NCBI GenBank assembly: GCA_029834535.1
Contig: JAQMWT010000398.1
Span: 298,085 to 362,084 of the forward strand
Direction: 5' to 3'
Source of the DNA: Chrysophaeum taylorii
Lineage: Eukaryota; Sar; Pelagophyceae; Pelagomonadales; Pelagomonadaceae
Length of the DNA stretch: 64,000 nt
Below the pieces are notes generated by a model, which saw nothing but the letters and a program-made list of their open reading frames with translations, searched no databases and was not told the DNA's origin. A program made the position numbers and the translations under genes. Of the stretch, positions 48,801 to 59,973 are shown piece after piece (the stretch's first letter is position 1; each line of letters opens with the position of its first letter).

Positions 48801-51800
48801 GCGTCGGACGCGGCGCGGTCGATGCACTGCGACGGCGGCGCGGCGGTGCGGGCGTCGGCGCGCACTTTGGCGGATTCGGAGGCCGACTCGTTCAACGCTC
48901 TCGCGAGCGGGGACGCGGCGATTCCGGCCGTGCCGACGCCGACGCTCGTCATATCGCGACATCTCCACGCGGCCCTCGGCAAGCAGGTGTACGTGCCCAA
49001 GCGGCTGTTGTACGGGCTCTTGCCGGCGGCGCTCGTCGACGCCTTTGTCTTCTGGCAGAACGAGGACGACTCGCTCGTGGGCTACCCCGCGCCAGAAGAA
49101 GACGACGCACCTTCCTCTTCTTCCGGCAGCCCGGCGACGCTCCTCCGCGTGCGGATCGTGCCGTTCGGCAAGGAGAAGGACGCCAAGGGCTGGGGCCACG
49201 CGCACGCGATGGCCCTGGTCGTGCGCGTTCCGCTCCTCCCGCCGGCCGAGTCGGCCCTCAAACGCGGCGGCGCGACGCGAAAAACGACCGACGCGCAACA
49301 CCACGTCGACCTGGCCTCGGCCGAGGAGGCGTTGGGCCTCGGGGCCGTCGACCCGTCGCGCCCCCCCCTGACGCTCCTCAACGCGCTCTTCGCGCCGGTG
49401 GCGAGCTCGCTCCACGCGCTCGGCGAACTCTTCGCCGTCCTCGACGACCTCAGCCACGTCCTCGTGTGGTGCGAGGGCGAAATCAAGTCGGGCGCCGAGA
49501 GCCCCGCGCCGTGCCTCGTCGAGCTTCCGCGCGTCTCGCTCGCCTTTTCGATCGACGCGACCGGCAGCATATGGTCCAAGGACCACCCCGGCCTGCGGGT
49601 CGCGACGTCGCGCGCCGACGAGCCCGCCGTCCGCGACCTCCTCCGCGGCATCCCCCACGCCCTCGTCCTCGAAAACGCCGACGGCGAGTGCGTGACTCGA
49701 AACGAATCGCGTTGTCGTTGATTGATTGATGTCTAGGCTGCGCGCGATGGTGCCGGCGACGGCCAAGCCGATGCGCAAGGACGAGGTCGCGAGCGCGTCC
49801 AAGGCCGTCGGGGTGGCGGCGACGACGGGAATGCTGCTGGACCGGCGCGACGACGAGTGGCTCGGGAACCTGGCCGGGCTCGACGTGCGACACTACCTCT
49901 ACCCGATCCACGCGACGCTCGCGTTCGTGTCGGCGCCGACGCTCGCGTCGGCGCTCTACTTGTTTTGCCTGCGGCTGCTCGCGCGACGGTACGTCGACGC
50001 GTGCCGGCTCGCCGAGTCGTGCGTGGCCGACACGCCGCTCGCGCCCGACGAGCTGCAGCTCTGGACGCGGATCGGGGCTCTGGCGATCGACGACGACGCG
50101 AACGCGATCGCCGCAAGGCTGCGGCTCGCGCTGGCGACGCAGGCCGTCCACGACGTGATGGAGCCCGCGTGGGACGTGCGGTCCGACTGTCGCGCGTACG
50201 TCGTGCGGCACGACTACGTCGACGCGTCGTGCCGACTCGAGCCCGAGGCCGAGCTCGCGGCGATCGAGGCCTTTGGGGACTTGGGCGGCGAGGGCATCCA
50301 GAACGAGCAGTACGAGGGGTCGTGGTGCGTGCTCAATCGCCGCAACCTCCTCCGGCTCGCGCTGCGGCCCGACGCGCCGACCGAATATCTCGCCGGCGCC
50401 GAGCACTCGGCCTGGGCTGTCGCGCTCCACTACCCCGCGCACCGGCCCGAGGGCTACGCGCCGGACGTGGTCTCGCGCGTCATCAGCCTCGACTCGAAGA
50501 GCTTCTGGTCGAACTTCGCCGCGCTCCACTACGCGCGGCCCGAAGCGACCGAGACGGTCGGGGTCGGGGCCGCGAAGAAACTCTGCGCGGCGCTCGACAA
50601 CGGCCTCGAGCTCACGGGCGGCAAGGACGCGTTGGGGTTTTTGTTCTTGTACGAGCTCCTCACGGGGACGCTGAGGTTTTCGGTGCGGAACGAGGACTCG
50701 CCCTACCTCCTCGCGTCGTACCTCGTGTGTCTCCTCAAGAACGTCGGCACCCCCGGTTCTTTCGCCGGCAAGCTCCTCGGCATTCTCGAGATCGCGTGCG
50801 CGGCGCCCCACCTCGTTTCGGGCATGCCCAGGTTCGACGACACGCGCAAGTTCAAGCTCACGACGATCGTCGCGGGCCAGAACGTCGCGCAGACCCTTTT
50901 GAAGAACGTCCAGCACTACTTTTCGACCAAGCGCGCCGACATCACGCGCCTTCCGCGACACCGCGCGCCTTCGGTGCCCGCGACGATCCGGGTGGTGCGC
51001 GTCGACGCCCTCGCGCGCTTCGAGCGCTCCTGGCGCGCGCCGAGCCGGGCTTTTGACCTCGCCAACGCGAGCCGCGCCGTGCACGCGGCGGCCGACGTCG
51101 ACCCGGCGCGCCTCGGCCTTCCGAAGGACGCCCCGCTCGCCTTTGCCGCGACCACGTGCGCCCGCTTCGACGACGCGAACGTGGCCGCCTGCGGTGCGAC
51201 GCCCCTCGACGCCTGCCTCGACCTCGCGCAGCTCGTCGTCGACGTTCCGGCGTCTTCTTCTTCTTCGTCGCAGCAGAAACAGCAGCTCCCGTTCGACGTG
51301 TCGAGGCATCTCGCCGCGCGGTCGCACGTGGCGCGCCGCATGCTCGAGCGCCTGGGCCGCGACGTCGACGAGTACGCGACCTACGAGGCGACCCGCACCA
51401 AACCGATGATGCGCGGCCTCGCGACCGACGCGGAGATCGACCGCCTCAAAGCTTCGGCCAATCCCGAGGCCGTCCGAAGAGGCATCGAGGCGCTTAGGGC
51501 AAAACTGGCGGTCCTCCGCGACGCCGACGCCTCGTTCTCGAGGGAGGCGGCCCTCGCGGTCGTTTCCGCGGCGAACGACGGCGGCCCCGGCGTTCGGGGG
51601 GTCATCTGGAAGCTCTCTTTGCGCGCGGGCCTCGAGGCGACCTCGTGGTTCGAGCTTTTGGTCGAGCAGCTCCTCAGCACGCGCGGCGACGCCGAGCTCG
51701 ACGAGATCAACCCGCTCCTCGGCCGCCGCGGCGTCGCCGTCGTCCGCGAGCTCACGTGCCGCGTCCTCCTCGCCGCCTCGCGCGCCGCCCAGCTCAGCCG

Positions 51801-54800
51801 CGCCGTCGCGGCGGCCCGAGCCCTCGACGCGGCCCTCGCCGCGGCGGTCGCGTCAAAAAGAAAATCCGAGGTGGCCGCCCGGTCCGAGGTGGCGCTCCGG
51901 TCCGAGGTGGCGCTGCGGTCCGAGGTGGCGCTCCGGTCCTCGGCCCTCGCCGAGCAGCTCGCGGCCCGACGCCACTACGTCGAGCCCGGCGGCCCCGAGG
52001 ACGCCGTCTTCTGGTTCGAGCCGCGGTTCCTCGTCTTCGAATTCGTCCACAACATTGTCCTCCGCGCGCCCCAGGTCTCGCTCGTCGCGTCTTTTTCGGA
52101 TTCGGCGCGCCGCGGCGCCAGCCACTGCGAGCAAATGATCATGGGCGGCGGCAAGACGACCGTCGTCTCCCCGATCCTCGCGCTCCTCCTCGCCGACGGC
52201 GCGAGCCTCGTCGTCCAGGTCGTCCCCCACGCCCTCCTCGAGTTCTCGCGCGCGACGATGCGCGAGAGATTTTCGGCCGTCGTCCGCAAACCCGTCTACA
52301 CCTTCCGCTTCACGCGCTACTCGGAGCTCACCGCGCGCTTCTCGAAAAAACTCAAACTTGCCGCCTTCCAGCGCGGCGTCGTCTGCGCGACGCCCACGGC
52401 CGTCAAGAGCTTCTTCCTGAAGCTCGTGGAGATCTTCGACGAGCTCGACCACGCCAAGCACGGCGGCGGAGCCAACAATAATAATAAAGGTCTCTTCCAG
52501 CTGTGGCGGCGGCGCAGCGCGAGCGGCCAGGCCCTCGACGAAATCCAGCTGCGCGCGCAGGCCGAGGTCGGGGTCGAGGTCCTCCGGCAGCTGGCCGGAA
52601 GCGCCGCGCTCGTGGACGAGGTAGACCTCATCCTGCATCCGTTGAAATCCGAGCTCAACTGGCCTCTCGGGGCCAAGTCGCCGCTCGACTTTACGCATTC
52701 GCGCGCGGGATCGGTCGGACGGAGGTGGCTCGCGCCGTACCACATCCTCGACGCCGTCTTCTACTGCGCTCACGCTCGGGGGAAGAAAAAAAAAAAGAAC
52801 GGCGGCGGCGGCGGCGAAAATAATAATAGAATCGGCGGAATATCGGTCGAGGAGTTCGCCGAGAGCCGCGAGGCGCGCGACCGCCTCGAGGCCGTGCGCC
52901 GCGCGGTCGAGAAGGGCGTCGAACTCAAGCTCGTCCAGACGGCACCCCACCTCGTCTTGCTGTCGCGGGCCTTCTACGCGACGCACCTCAAAAAACCCCT
53001 CGCGGCCTGGACCCTCCTCTACCTTCGGAACGCGGGGCTTCGGGGCGTCGACGACGACCAGGTCGTCGCGTACCTCGAGCTAGGCCCCGAGCGCGTTTCG
53101 GCCTCGGTCCGCGACGCCGTCCGCCGCGCCGTCGACGACGAGGGCGTCAAGATGCTGAATTTGTGCTCGGACTGGCTGAGGAGCCTCCTCCCCTTCGTCC
53201 TCGGCAAGATCGACCGCGTCTCCTTTGGCCTCCTCGGTCCCGAGGACCTCCGCCGCGCGCTCGCGCGAGACCCCCACACCCCAAAGTCGAGGCGCCTCTG
53301 CGCCGTCCCCTTCGTCGGCAAGGACGTCCCGAGCCGCGCCTCGGAGTTCGCGCACCCCGACGTCGTCATCGGCCTCACCATCCTCGCCTACCGCTACGAG
53401 GGCCTGCGCCCGACCGACTTCTGGCTCGTCGTGCGACAGCTCCGCGAGCAGATGCTCGGCGAGACGGGACCCTTTTCGAAACGACCCGCGTGCCGCCTCT
53501 TCGCGCGATGGGTCTCCTTCGCCGGAGGCCGCGTCCGCGGCGCGACCTCCCTCGCCGACCGCGTCGCCAAGGTTGCGACGCAGGCCAACGCGCGGACCGA
53601 GGAGCAGCTTTTTGAGCTCCTCTTCGAGGCCGACGACTCGCTCAACCCCGACGACATATACGACGAAATCTGGCCGCTCCACGTCGTCGACACGAGAGAC
53701 CCCGAGCAGATGGGCGTCCTCTACCGGCTCCTCGGCGACGTTCCGCAGGTCATCCTCCACTACCTCCACACCCACATCTTCCCCGAGACCTGCGAGCACC
53801 AGGGCCTCAAGCTCTCGGCGTGCGGCCAGGAGCTCGGCGGCGACCTCGTCTTCGGCCGTCGCCTCGGATTCTCGGGAACTCCTTCCGAGCTCCTCCCGCT
53901 CGAGCTCGGCGAGTGCAGGTACGAGAGAAGGTCGGACGGCAAGATGCTCAGCGTCCTGACGACACCCCGCGTCTGCTCGTCCGAGGAGCTCCCCGACGAC
54001 TGGGGCCCCGAGGCCGTACTCCGCCGCTGCGCGGCCGGCGACCTCCACGCGCTCATCGACACGGGCGCCCTCGTCACGGGGTTCACGAATCGCCAGGTCG
54101 CCGAGGCTTTGCTCTTCGGGGTAGCGGGGGCGCCGGCGTGCCTCCCGCGCGACCGCTTCGACGGCGTCGTTTTCCTCGACGACGACGACCGCAAGATGAT
54201 CCTGCTCCGCCAGGGTCGGAAGTGCGTCGCCCTCGACCAAGCGGGCGTGCCGCGCGAGCGACGTTTCTCGTTTTACGACCAGGTCCACACGACGGGCATG
54301 GACATCAAGCAGCCCCTCGACGCGCGCGCGGCCATCACCGTCTCCAAGGACATGACCTTTCGAGACTACGCCCAGGGAGCTTTCCGCATGCGCGGCATCG
54401 CGGCCGGCCAGACCCTCGCCGTCCTCGTGACGCCCGAGGTCCTCAAACTCGTTTCCGAAACCCACGAGGCCTGCGGCCACGGCGATGCCAAGACCAAGCT
54501 CGACGCCCTCGAGGCCGAGGCGAAAAGTACCGACCGCCAGTCGGGCCAGCTCCTCCGGGACCTCGCGGCCTGGCTCGTCGTCAATTCGATGCGCTCCGAA
54601 AAGCTCCAGTTTAATTTGCTGTCCGAGCAGTCCCTCGCGAACGTCTGGCGGAAGCGCGCGTACCGCCACCTCACGACGGGCGACGCGCGCCTCCGCGTCG
54701 GCGCCAAAAACACCACAGACTACGACCGCGTTTGCCTCGACGTCTTTCGCCAGCGCCTCGACTACGCTGTGGAAAATACGATTCCCGCGAGCAAGCCGTT

Positions 54801-57308
54801 TCTCCTCAAGCTCCGCGAGCTTGCGGCGACGCACGACGAGCTCGTCCAAACCGACCGCGAGCGTCAGACGGTCGACTACGTCCTCGAGCTCGTCGCCGGC
54901 ACCGAGCAGCACCACCACCACCACCAGCAGCAGCAGCAGAAGAGTGGCGCCGCCGCCGCCGCCGCGAATCACCAGCACCCCCCCGCGGAGGAGGACGAGG
55001 AGACCGAGACCGCCGGCGAGGACCTCGGGACGCCGGCCGAGGTGGCCAAGGAGCGGCAGTTCAACGCCGAGCAGGTCCAGGAGCAGGAGCAGGAACAGGA
55101 ACAGGAGCAGGAGCAAGAACAGGAGCAGGAACAAGAGCAGGAGGCCGAGGATATGCCGTGCGAGTACGCCAAGAAACGGTACGCGCGCGACAACGACCCC
55201 CCGACGCAGTGGGCGTTCTCTGACCTCGGCCGACAAAACAACAAGCCGCCGGGGGCGCGCCACGGCACGGTGCACGCCTTCCACCCGCTCTCGACCTTGG
55301 GCGTCCACGTCAAGCTCGCCCAAAAGGTCAAGACCCTCCCGTTTCCGCCGTACGCGCTCTTCTCGCACAACTACTACAACCCCGGCTGGTCGCTCAACAC
55401 GCACCGCCGCCTCAAGAACGTGATGATCATGCTCGAGTGGGTTCCCGGCACGACGTCGGCGCTTTCGCCGCCGCCGCCCCCCGACCGCGACCAACAGGCG
55501 ATGCTGCGGCGCGCGATCGAGATGTTCGACGCGCGCGGCCGCGGACGCCTCGACGATTCGGAGGAGAGCGTTTCCGACGCGCTGGGGGCCCTCGACGTGC
55601 CGCGGCACGAGCGGCCGGCGGCGGCGCGGGACCTCGCCGGCCTTCAGGCCGACGCCGTTTCGGCGGCCATTTCGAAGCGAACAATCTACGCGATGGAGAC
55701 GGGCCGATTCTACGCCGTCCTCTCGCTTCCCGAGGCGGAGACCTGCCGCGCGATTATCCACTGGCGCCTCGGCCAACACCCCGTCGAAAGCGCCCCCGCG
55801 GCCCAAGTCGCGCTCCACTCGGTCGCCTACGCGACATTACCCCTCGACGCGGCGAAAATGCGGCTTCCGCAGCACCGCGGAGGGTATCAGCGCGAGCTCG
55901 TGCGCCAGGCCCTCCGCTTTGCGGACTCTGAGCATTCCTTTCCCGACCACGCCGTCGACGCGGTCCTCCGTTCGGAGGTTCAGCGCGCCGACCTCAAATA
56001 CCGCCGCGACTGGTACGAGGAGGTCCGCTCGTGCCGCCGTCGCCAGAAAATTCTCGCGTCGTCGCTCCTCGACGACCCCCATTTCGCCGCCGCCGGCGTC
56101 GCGACCATCTTCCGCGTCAAGGACGAGTTCGACCGCCTCGCGCTCCGCGCGACGAAATCACGCGTCCGCCACCTCGTCGCGAATCGCGGCCTCCACGTCG
56201 TCGACGCCTTCCGCGCCTTCAACTCGAGCCGCACGGGCCTCCTGACCTGCGGCGAGCTCTGGGGAGGCCTCGACTTCCTCGGCCTCACCAACCTCCAGCC
56301 CCACGTCATCCACGAACTCGTCAGGCTCATCGATTCGGACGCCGACGGCCTCCTCTCTCTCGCAGACTTCCGCGCGGCCTTCGCCAAGCCCGACGACGAC
56401 GACGACGACGACGACGACTTCTCCGGACAAATCGCGACGACAGAAAATAAAAAAAACAACAACAACAACAAGAGTCAACAACAAGTGTCGTCGCTCCCGC
56501 CCAACGGCATCCCGCCCAAGCAAATCGACGAGCTCCACGCGGCATTCCGCGCCGCGACGACCGACGTCGAGCGCGACCGCCGCCTCCGCATGCTCTCCAA
56601 GCAGCAGGTCGGCCAGATCAAGGTCAAGGCCCAGGCACACACCAACTTTTCCCGTATCTGGTCGAGCCGCGGCGTCGGCGCCCACACCGAGTGCGCCGTC
56701 TGGGCACCCAACGTCGGCCTCGGCATACACAAAGCCAACCGCGACAGGCTTTGCGTCGGCCACTACGTCGCCAAAGGTCTCAAGGACCCCGCGCGCGACC
56801 ACTCGGCCAAGCGCCTCACCCTCGAGGTCACCGACCTCGGCGTCGTCCGGGTCGGCTCGATCGGGGCCTCCTCCTCGCACCTCGCCTTCGTCGTCGACAA
56901 GCTCTTCCCGACGCCCGTGCGCTGGCGCCAGGTCTGGAACACCGTCGGCAAACGATGCGACAAACACCTCTACGCCTGGGCCGCCGTCCCCCCCGACGAC
57001 TTCGTCGCCCTCGGCATGCTCGGCACCGACGACGAGGACCCGCCCCCCCTCGACGCCATCCGTTGCGTCCCGAAACGCTGGTGCAAGCCCTGCGCGACCC
57101 CGCCAGTCAAAGTATGGGACGACTCGGGCACCGGCGGCAGGCGCGGCGCCCTCTGGCAGGTCGGCTCCTTTGGACTCCTCTGGTTCACCAACGGCCACGC
57201 CCCACCCCCGGCCGACCACCTCTGGGACCTCAACTCGCACCGATTCATGCTCGACGACTCCAACGACGCCCTCTGGCTCCCGCCCGAGCTTTCCGGCGAC
57301 CCCGACCG

Positions 57309-57349
<41 letters not shown>

Positions 57350-57375
57350 CGGGGGACGCGGACGCCGCCTCCTAG
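42849..57375 (+). CDS. Giant SH3 - DUF3638/DUF3645 helicase-like - EF-hand - Vps62 protein (~4,825 residues)
   Basis: Two exons, 42,849-49,687 and 49,737-57,375. Domains in order: SH3 (1-60, ALYDF-like AKHDFKG and a KGFFPPTY end), a Pro-rich linker with five 10-residue repeats (PPPPARQESK), and a second SH3 (about 257-317, KALYDFEV and GEFPGNYVE). A long helical region with a Lys/Ser-rich spacer follows. The DUF3638/DUF3645 core is seen as EQMIMGGGKTTVVSPILALL (Walker A-like, about 3,075), LVDEVDLILHPLKSELNWPLG (DExD-like), GFSGTPSELLPLE, then DQVHTTGMDIKQ and DYAQGAFRMRGI (motif VI-like). EQ repeats and His/Gln runs come next, then two EF-hand-like segments (FDARGRGRLDDSEE, IDSDADGLLSLADF) and a Vps62-like end (FSRIWSSRGVGAHTECAVWAP). 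DUF3638 proteins are very large and poorly understood. A membrane- or actin-linked SF2-like ATPase regulated by calcium is my inference. Confidence 0.83.
43230..43379 (+). repeat. Five 30-base tandem repeats encoding PPPPARQESK
   Basis: Five nearly identical 30-base units, with a diverged sixth just upstream, code for a Pro-rich decapeptide between the two SH3 domains. PPPPAR may itself bind SH3 domains. Confidence 0.95.
49688..49736 (+). other. Intron joining the two large frames of the giant gene (49 nt)
   Basis: Phase 2, donor GGCGA|GTGCGT, acceptor TGTCTAG|GCTG, with a TTGATTGATTGATG branch-like stretch just before the acceptor. Splicing joins ENADGE to LRAMVPATAKPM. Unspliced, the first frame stops at 49,721 and the second would start separately at 49,729. 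Confidence 0.82.
51865..51936 (+). repeat. Four 18-base tandem repeats (SEVALR) in the giant gene
   Basis: Four in-frame 18-base units encode SEVAAR once and SEVALR three times. They lie in a helical stretch just before the DUF3638 Walker-like region. Confidence 0.9.
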
Positions 57376-58654
57376 TCTGCTGCGCGACCGACCGACCGAC
57401 CGACGCCGCCGCCACCTTGGGCGAGCTTTTGCTTGGGGGGGGTCTTCTACTCCTGCCGCCTGACTGGCGGGGCCGGAAGGAAGTCCCATCTTCTTTTTCT
57501 TCTTCTTCTTCTTCTTCTTTATCTTCTTCTTCTTCGCGCCACCACCTCCGCCCGATTGTTGTAGTTTTTGTGTACCCGAAATGTGCCACCCACCTAGACC
57601 TTGCGTGAGTCGCCATCCAACCACTCGACTCGATAAACTAGCGCGCTAAACCATATCGCGTGCCTACTTCTGGGAGCTTGCCGGGTCGCGACGACGCACC
57701 TCCACTATGCATGCATGCATGTTCGACTTGAGAAACTTGCGTTGCGAGAATGATGATAAAATCGGGGTGGCTGGCACTCGCGGCGCAGCTAAGGGTCCCC
57801 GACCTTCCGACCTCGGGTACCACCAGGAAGCCGCCGCCCTGTTGACGTCGTTTGGTTTGCGCACACGAGTGTTTCTTCCTTTTTTTCCCGGCTGATTTCA
57901 ACGAAGGATAACGGGGCCAAAAATGCCGGGTGAGTTCCTGTGACTAGCGCAGAAAATATGCGACTGCCCAACATGCGCAAAAATAACCCGGACATCAACA
58001 TCCTGCATCGACCATAAACTTGCGTATCGAATCTGGTATGTCGTTTTTCTTACAGACGATATCTTCTGTCAACATGCTCCTCCTGACTTTGTCGTCTCGG
58101 CGATTAGGTCCTGATTCAAGACTTTGGAGGATTTTGTTGACAGCACGGGTCTTGATTTTGCTGTTCGGCGACTCCTCGAGGATGAGGTGATAGCGCCCTC
58201 AGCTTGATCGGAAGATTATCAAGTGTTTCCACAACTCTGACTCATCCTCGTAGCTTGGTGTAGACTAAAGTCATGGCATGTGCTGACGGCATCTACAGCC
58301 GACGATATCGGTGTCGGATGTGGTGGTTTGGGACGTAGTCACAATGAAGAGTGCGAAGCACGCGCCGCTCACATCATCGAAAGGGGAAATCTCCAGTTGA
58401 TAGGCTCGCGGTCTTCGCCCCGTTCAGCGAGTTGGTCAATTAAATTTCAGGGCAAAAAGTCGGAAACGTGCGTGCCAGGCAAATTTCATTTCCCGGAGGT
58501 ATATACGACCGAAGGCTGCAAGTCGCAAGGGCTATCGCGCCAATTTCCACAAGAATGTGTGGTGTTCCGGTTGAACGTGATGTTACGATGATCCATCTCC
58601 AACTTGACAGTTTGATGACTCTTAATGCCCCCGCTTGCACACCCTCTCTTACCA
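57376..58654. other. Intergenic region, GC content falling, nothing assigned
   Basis: A CTT microsatellite lies at about 57,490-57,537 just beyond the giant gene's stop. Beyond it, short frames on both strands have no recognisable content. Composition shifts from GC-rich to mixed towards 58 kb. Confidence 0.5.
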
Positions 58655-58975
58655 CAGTCGACTTTAAAAAACCAGAGCGGGATATCTACTTCCGCCTTCT
58701 AAGCATCCCTCACGTCTTCACACAACCCTCGTCTCGCCCCTCTTAGCAATCGACTTTTCACGAGCCTCAAAGTAATACCCATACCCGGATTCCAGGCACC
58801 CTTCACGACTCCACACAACCCAAAGCCCCTCAACGCTCGTCCCCCCCTTCTTGGTAGTCAGCTTTTAAATCCTTCAGCGTATGAACGGGATAGCCACTTC
58901 CGCATTCCAGGCACCCCTCACGTCTCCGCACGACCCAAAGTCTCCACACAACCAAAAGCCCCTCAACGCTCGTGC
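58655..58975. repeat. Degenerate tandem repeat, three units of about 105 bases
   Basis: Three units share CATTCCAGGCACCC-like, CACGTCTCCACAC-like and CCCAAAGCCCCTCAACGC-like phrases at about 58,705, 58,796 and 58,910, with CTTTTA-like spacers between. The second and third are the most alike. The array sits at the boundary of the AT-rich island. Confidence 0.6.
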
Positions 58976-59321
58976 CCCTCCAGAGAGCTACACTATTATG
59001 TGTGCGACACTGGAACATTTCACACCTATCTCTACACGAGGGTTTTCTCTCCGTAATACGGCTTTCCCTCGTTCCTTCTATTTTTCCTTACCCTTCCGCA
59101 ATTATATATTTCATGACTATGAAAAACCCAGTCTGAAGCTCTTTTCTAGGCCTCCAGGTGCGTACCGTCAGGTACGGGGTGTTCTGTTTAATTAACAGGG
59201 GCTTCGTTCCTCGTTGTCAGTGTAAACGCTTCTATGGGACCTAATTTTCTTAAGGAGTTAGGGCTTAAATCCCTACCTTGTGTAGTAGCATGTGACAAGC
59301 GGAATGGTCTGTACACGCCTA

Positions 59322-59337
59322 AGACTGCGCGCAGTCT
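59322..59337. promoter_or_regulatory. Perfect 16-base palindrome
   Basis: AGACTGCGCGCAGTCT reads the same on both strands. It lies about 510 bases upstream of the first ATG of the island. It could be a protein-binding site or chance. Confidence 0.3.
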
Positions 59338-59850
59338 CTACCATGTACCCGAAGAGGGTCAAATCTCTCCAGGTTATGGGCCCAGATGCGTAGGTGTGTC
59401 AGCCCAACTGTGTTGTACGTATAAATGGAGTGATCAATTTGCGCCTGATCACGAGTACAATGCGACAATGTGTTTGGCGGTGGTCTACTGTACATATCTG
59501 TTATGTGACGGTATATGCCCACCAGTTAAATTGGTTTGTGACCGAGTTGGGTCGGTCACTGGTCATATGCACTCGGCTAATAAAATTAAAATTTTCCCTA
59601 TACAAGCCGCGGAAACTTGTACGGGTTTTTCCTTCCATTCCCCAACAAAAGACTGACTGCTCGAGAATTAATCCATTCTTCAGTCTCAAGTCATCCTGTT
59701 TAAATAGCATGCTGATTTGTTTGGTCTTGTAAATAAGCCCACGTTTAAAATAGCGTACTGTACATAGAACCCGCACTCGAGAAACCCTTCATTCTTATGT
59801 GTCGAATATGTCTATCAATCATATAACCTATTCCTTAATAGGCCACAATC

Positions 59851-59973
59851 ATGTCAAAACAAAAACCAATATCCACTACGGATATCTACAAACAAGAACA
59901 AATCCTCGTTGATAAGATTAACGCAGGATTGCGTTTCTTTCCAAGACGATTCAACCAAGGTGAGCTTGCAAAT
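59851..59973 (+). CDS. Short frame starting the island ORF, out of frame with the long one
   Basis: An ATG at 59,851 opens a 40-codon frame (MSKQKPISTTDIYKQEQ...) that overlaps the start of the long frame and ends at about 59,973. The two read like one protein interrupted by a frame change around 59,935-59,970. A nearby GTGAGC...GCAG pair does not give a usable intron. It is either decay or a frameshift signal. Confidence 0.4.

Noticed and set aside
49722-49737. Reading the two large frames as two separate genes
   Set aside because: A GT-AG intron joins them in frame and restores a family-like sequence at the join.
46512-49802. 1,096-codon minus-strand frame
   Set aside because: Antisense shadow of the giant gene, with no domain content.
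53080-55818. 912-codon minus-strand frame
   Set aside because: Antisense shadow of the DUF3638 core, where the plus strand carries the conserved motifs.
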